Below are positions 5,108-5,315 of a stretch of 5,315 bases of DNA, one piece after another (the first letter of the stretch is position 1; each line of letters begins with the position of its first letter). A model generated the notes under the pieces. That model was not told the origin of the DNA. It saw only the letters and a list, made by a program, of their open reading frames with translations, and did not search any database. This stretch comes from Methylacidiphilum sp. (lineage in GTDB: Bacteria; Verrucomicrobiota; Verrucomicrobiia; CAIQCK01): NCBI GenBank assembly GCA_020718125.1, contig DYDC01000207.1, positions 1-5,315 of the forward strand, written 5' to 3'. The position numbers were made by a program, and so were the translations under genes.

Positions 5108-5315
5108 AGACCTTCCACGAAGACCGCATCGGCACCCCCGACAGCCACGGCTGCGTCCGCATGCGCAACGCGGATGTGGCGGCGCTGTTTGACATGGTGG
5201 AGCCGGGGACACCGCGACGGCCCCGGCCAGCGAGACTTGCTCATCGGTTAACAAGGCCTGGGCCGGCTTTGAGTTCGTGGCCTTTGCCAGGCGCGGCGGC
5301 CAGTGCCACCGGCAC
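5104..5315 (+). pseudogene. 3' fragment of a second L,D-transpeptidase gene, fused to unrelated sequence, open at window edge
   Basis: From ATG 5104 (overlapping the nucleotidyltransferase stop) the frame reads MKT, then FHEDRIGTPDSHGCVRMRN and ADVAALFDMVEPGTP, clearly the catalytic end of a YkuD domain. The first ~135 residues of the enzyme, including the fold core and the upstream His (H133 in the intact copy), are absent, so it cannot be an active transpeptidase. After 5214 similarity to the intact gene stops and the frame continues as an Arg/Pro-rich shadow sequence with no stop before the window ends. In the +1 frame, CTC ATC GGT TAA (5240-5251) would give LIG-stop, reminiscent of the intact MLG-stop end; if real, about 25 bases were inserted before it. 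Bases 5252-5315 hold nothing I recognise. The ORF may be translated by coupling, but I regard it as a remnant. Confidence 0.7.
5111..5214 (+). repeat. Right direct repeat: truncated copy of the L,D-transpeptidase 3' end
   Basis: This is the counterpart of 4061-4164. It begins 4 bases after the nucleotidyltransferase stop codon and retains the SHGCVR catalytic signature. Differences from the left copy include V to F, S to R, L to M and S to P changes plus eight silent ones. The right edge at 5214/5215 is abrupt. Confidence 0.9.

Noticed and set aside
4061..5214. Insertion sequence or transposon ends flanking the nucleotidyltransferase pair
   Set aside because: The flanking repeats are coding sequence of an L,D-transpeptidase in direct orientation; no terminal inverted repeats or transposase are visible.
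4661..5254. Minus-strand ORF of 197 aa opposite the nucleotidyltransferase
   Set aside because: No motif or ribosome site is visible, and the nucleotidyltransferase frame has intact catalytic residues and a strong start signal.

Overview
This is a GC-rich window of compact bacterial chromosome with no tRNA, rRNA, CRISPR array or recognisable transposase. The flavour of the proteins (an Asd of plant/cyanobacterial type, a short YkuD protein, and a small-ORF/nucleotidyltransferase pair), the palindromic intergenic repeat and the heptamer tandem repeats suggest a Verrucomicrobiota-type genome, perhaps a Pedosphaera/Limisphaerales relative. That placement is an impression from memory of protein families, not a search result.

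Layout, left to right: (1) 126-2039 (+) encodes a complete ferredoxin-ASKHA protein of the RACo/RamA (DUF4445) family, an ATP-dependent reductive activator of corrinoid proteins, preceded by a possible sigma70-like promoter with a G8 run in its spacer. (2) 2061-2441 (-) is a wrecked phosphate-binding protein gene (pstS). Its first ~80 mature codons are joined, out of frame, to its last ~15 codons, and the middle is gone. A GNRA-loop hairpin contains the stop codons of this relic and of the convergent RACo-like gene. (3) 2498-3511 (-) is an intact asd (aspartate-semialdehyde dehydrogenase). (4) 3533-3599 is a 24-bp near-perfect inverted repeat between asd and the divergent gene. (5) 3658-4179 (+) encodes a YkuD L,D-transpeptidase with an intact SHGCVR motif and an in-gene heptamer tandem repeat. 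(6) 4243-5107 (+) is a two-gene unit: a small acidic/aromatic protein whose frame overlaps by 110 bp a pol-beta-type nucleotidyltransferase, which starts at TTG behind a perfect AGGAGG site. (7) 5111-5214 carries a second, diverged copy of the 3' catalytic end of the L,D-transpeptidase gene, fused to unrelated sequence that runs off the window.

The housekeeping genes (asd, the L,D-transpeptidase and the RACo-like gene) do not form one pathway. The most interesting part is the right third. The small-protein/nucleotidyltransferase pair sits between two ~104-bp direct copies (88% identical, offset exactly 1050 bp) of the L,D-transpeptidase 3' end. This looks like an accessory, possibly toxin-antitoxin or defence-type, module that moved in with or through an L,D-transpeptidase locus. 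The window also shows two decayed genes (pstS and the second ldt), so the region appears to be undergoing rearrangement.
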